From an uncultured Clostridia bacterium (GTDB lineage: Bacteria; Bacillota; Clostridia; Christensenellales; Aristaeellaceae): a DNA stretch of 6,196 bases. The stretch covers positions 1-6,196 of the forward strand of contig CALNAU010000042.1 of assembly GCA_937874275.1 (NCBI GenBank), read 5' to 3'. Every line of letters starts with the position of its first letter. The stretch's first letter is position 1. Below the pieces are notes generated by a model. It ran no database searches. It had not been told where the DNA came from and saw only the letters and a list, made by a program, of their open reading frames with translations. Below are positions 5,959 to 6,196 of this stretch, in pieces. A program made the position numbers and the translations under genes.

Positions 5959-6053
5959 GATGGATACAATATTGCGAAGATGTTTTTGTGCTCGGTCCAG
6001 AAACCATAGTCGTTCGTGGTACTACTTTGTTTGAAGTGCAACTTACTATGTGA
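5946..6053 (+). pseudogene. Possible C-terminal remnant of a protein gene, no start codon
   Basis: Between the in-frame stop at 5943-5945 and the stop at 6051-6053 the frame is open for 35 codons and reads like protein, not random AT-rich DNA: WIQYCEDVFVLGPETIVVRG and then TTLFEVQLTM. The pattern W-I-x4-D-V-x-V-L-x-P-E resembles the tail of WYL-domain transcription regulators as I remember them. There is no ATG, GTG or TTG start with a ribosome binding site and no upstream body of the gene, so if real it is a decayed fragment. It ends 17 bases before the lipoprotein ATG, as adjacent genes in an operon would. Confidence is low because the segment is short. Confidence -1.
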
Positions 6054-6070
6054 TGAGGGAAATAGCTATT

Positions 6071-6196
6071 ATGAAAAACAAAACTCGTATCCCGAATATT
6101 ATACTTGCTATTATCATGATAACTTCTCTCCTGTCTGGTTGCGATAGAGTACACTGAAGTTCGCAACTTTGCCCAGGGTGAGGAGGAATGGGCAAG
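6071..6196 (+). pseudogene. N-terminus of a lipoprotein gene, apparently frameshifted, cut by the right edge
   Basis: ATG at 6071 opens 28 codons ending at TGA (6155-6157). The peptide is a clear lipoprotein signal: basic start MKNKTR, hydrophobic core NIILAIIMITSL (9-20) and lipobox LSGC (21-24), with lipidation expected on Cys24. It then stops after DRVH. The +1-shifted frame is open from 6123 to the edge and from 6150 reads YTEVRNFAQGEEEWA, a credible mature lipoprotein sequence. Skipping one base near 6149 would join the two as GCDR-YTEVRN. This suggests a single-base insertion, real or from sequencing, in the gene. A weak ribosome binding site, GAGGGA (6055-6060), lies ten bases upstream. 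The alternative is a genuine 28-residue lipopeptide. The function of the full protein is unknown. Confidence -1.

Larger units (their letters stand above)
5867..6070. other. AT-rich region after the operon, no intact gene, no clear terminator
   Basis: Composition drops sharply from GC-rich coding DNA to AT-rich DNA directly after the dppF stop. I see no hairpin followed by a T-run, so the operon's terminator is either Rho-type or absent here. The stretch holds a CATAATT direct repeat (5873-5879 and 5891-5897), a 12-base palindrome (5907-5918), a possible promoter (5924-5932), a GATACAATA repeat (5925-5933 and 5963-5971) and a short open segment (5946-6053). None shows a proven function. Confidence -1.

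Noticed and set aside
5942..6166. A 74-residue - strand frame in the AT-rich region
   Set aside because: It is Ser/Thr-rich with no recognisable domain, and it runs opposite the clear lipoprotein signal sequence.
6181..6190. AGGAGG followed by ATG near the right edge as a gene start
   Set aside because: Only one base separates the Shine-Dalgarno core from the ATG, too close to work. The bases fit better as GAG-GAG-GAA codons of the open lipoprotein frame.

Overview
The window is mostly one complete five-gene operon for a peptide-type ABC importer on the + strand (about 425-5866). The order is substrate-binding protein, two permeases and two ATPases, the DppABCDF/OppABCDF arrangement. To its left, on the - strand and cut by the window edge, is the start of mutY, the A/G-mismatch adenine glycosylase. 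To its right is an AT-rich, poorly organised stretch with regulatory-looking repeats, a short decayed-looking ORF, and the start of a lipoprotein gene that is out of frame or truncated.

Organism: a bacterium with GC-rich genes and very strong Shine-Dalgarno sites (AGGAGG before mutY, AAGGAGGT before the first permease, GGAGG before the others). Promoter elements are close to the sigma-70/sigma-A consensus. This fits a high-GC member of the Bacillota (Clostridia-like) best, but a diderm group with strong Shine-Dalgarno use, such as Synergistota, cannot be excluded. The binding protein has a secretory signal without a lipobox, which would be more usual in a diderm. No marker here settles the taxonomy.

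Layout: 1-270, mutY N-terminal 90 codons (-). 271-424, divergent promoter region. 425-1969, binding protein. 1970-2073, intergenic gap with two tandem stem-loops (1981-2003 and 2026-2053) and a perfect Shine-Dalgarno site. 2074-3027, 3031-3876, 3886-4872 and 4865-5866, tightly packed permease, permease, ATPase, ATPase. 5867-6070, AT-rich non-coding or decayed DNA with no clear terminator. 6071 onward, lipoprotein signal sequence followed by a stop and an open alternative frame running to the edge.

How it works: the exported binding protein captures a peptide-like ligand outside the membrane and delivers it to the permease heterodimer. The ATPase heterodimer powers uptake. The stem-loops after the binding-protein gene are placed where such operons commonly set a higher level of binding protein than of membrane components. 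I found no convincing new biological system. The parts most worth checking are the tandem hairpins, the absence of a lipid anchor on the binding protein, the matched cysteine sets in both ATPases, and the disrupted lipoprotein locus at the right edge.
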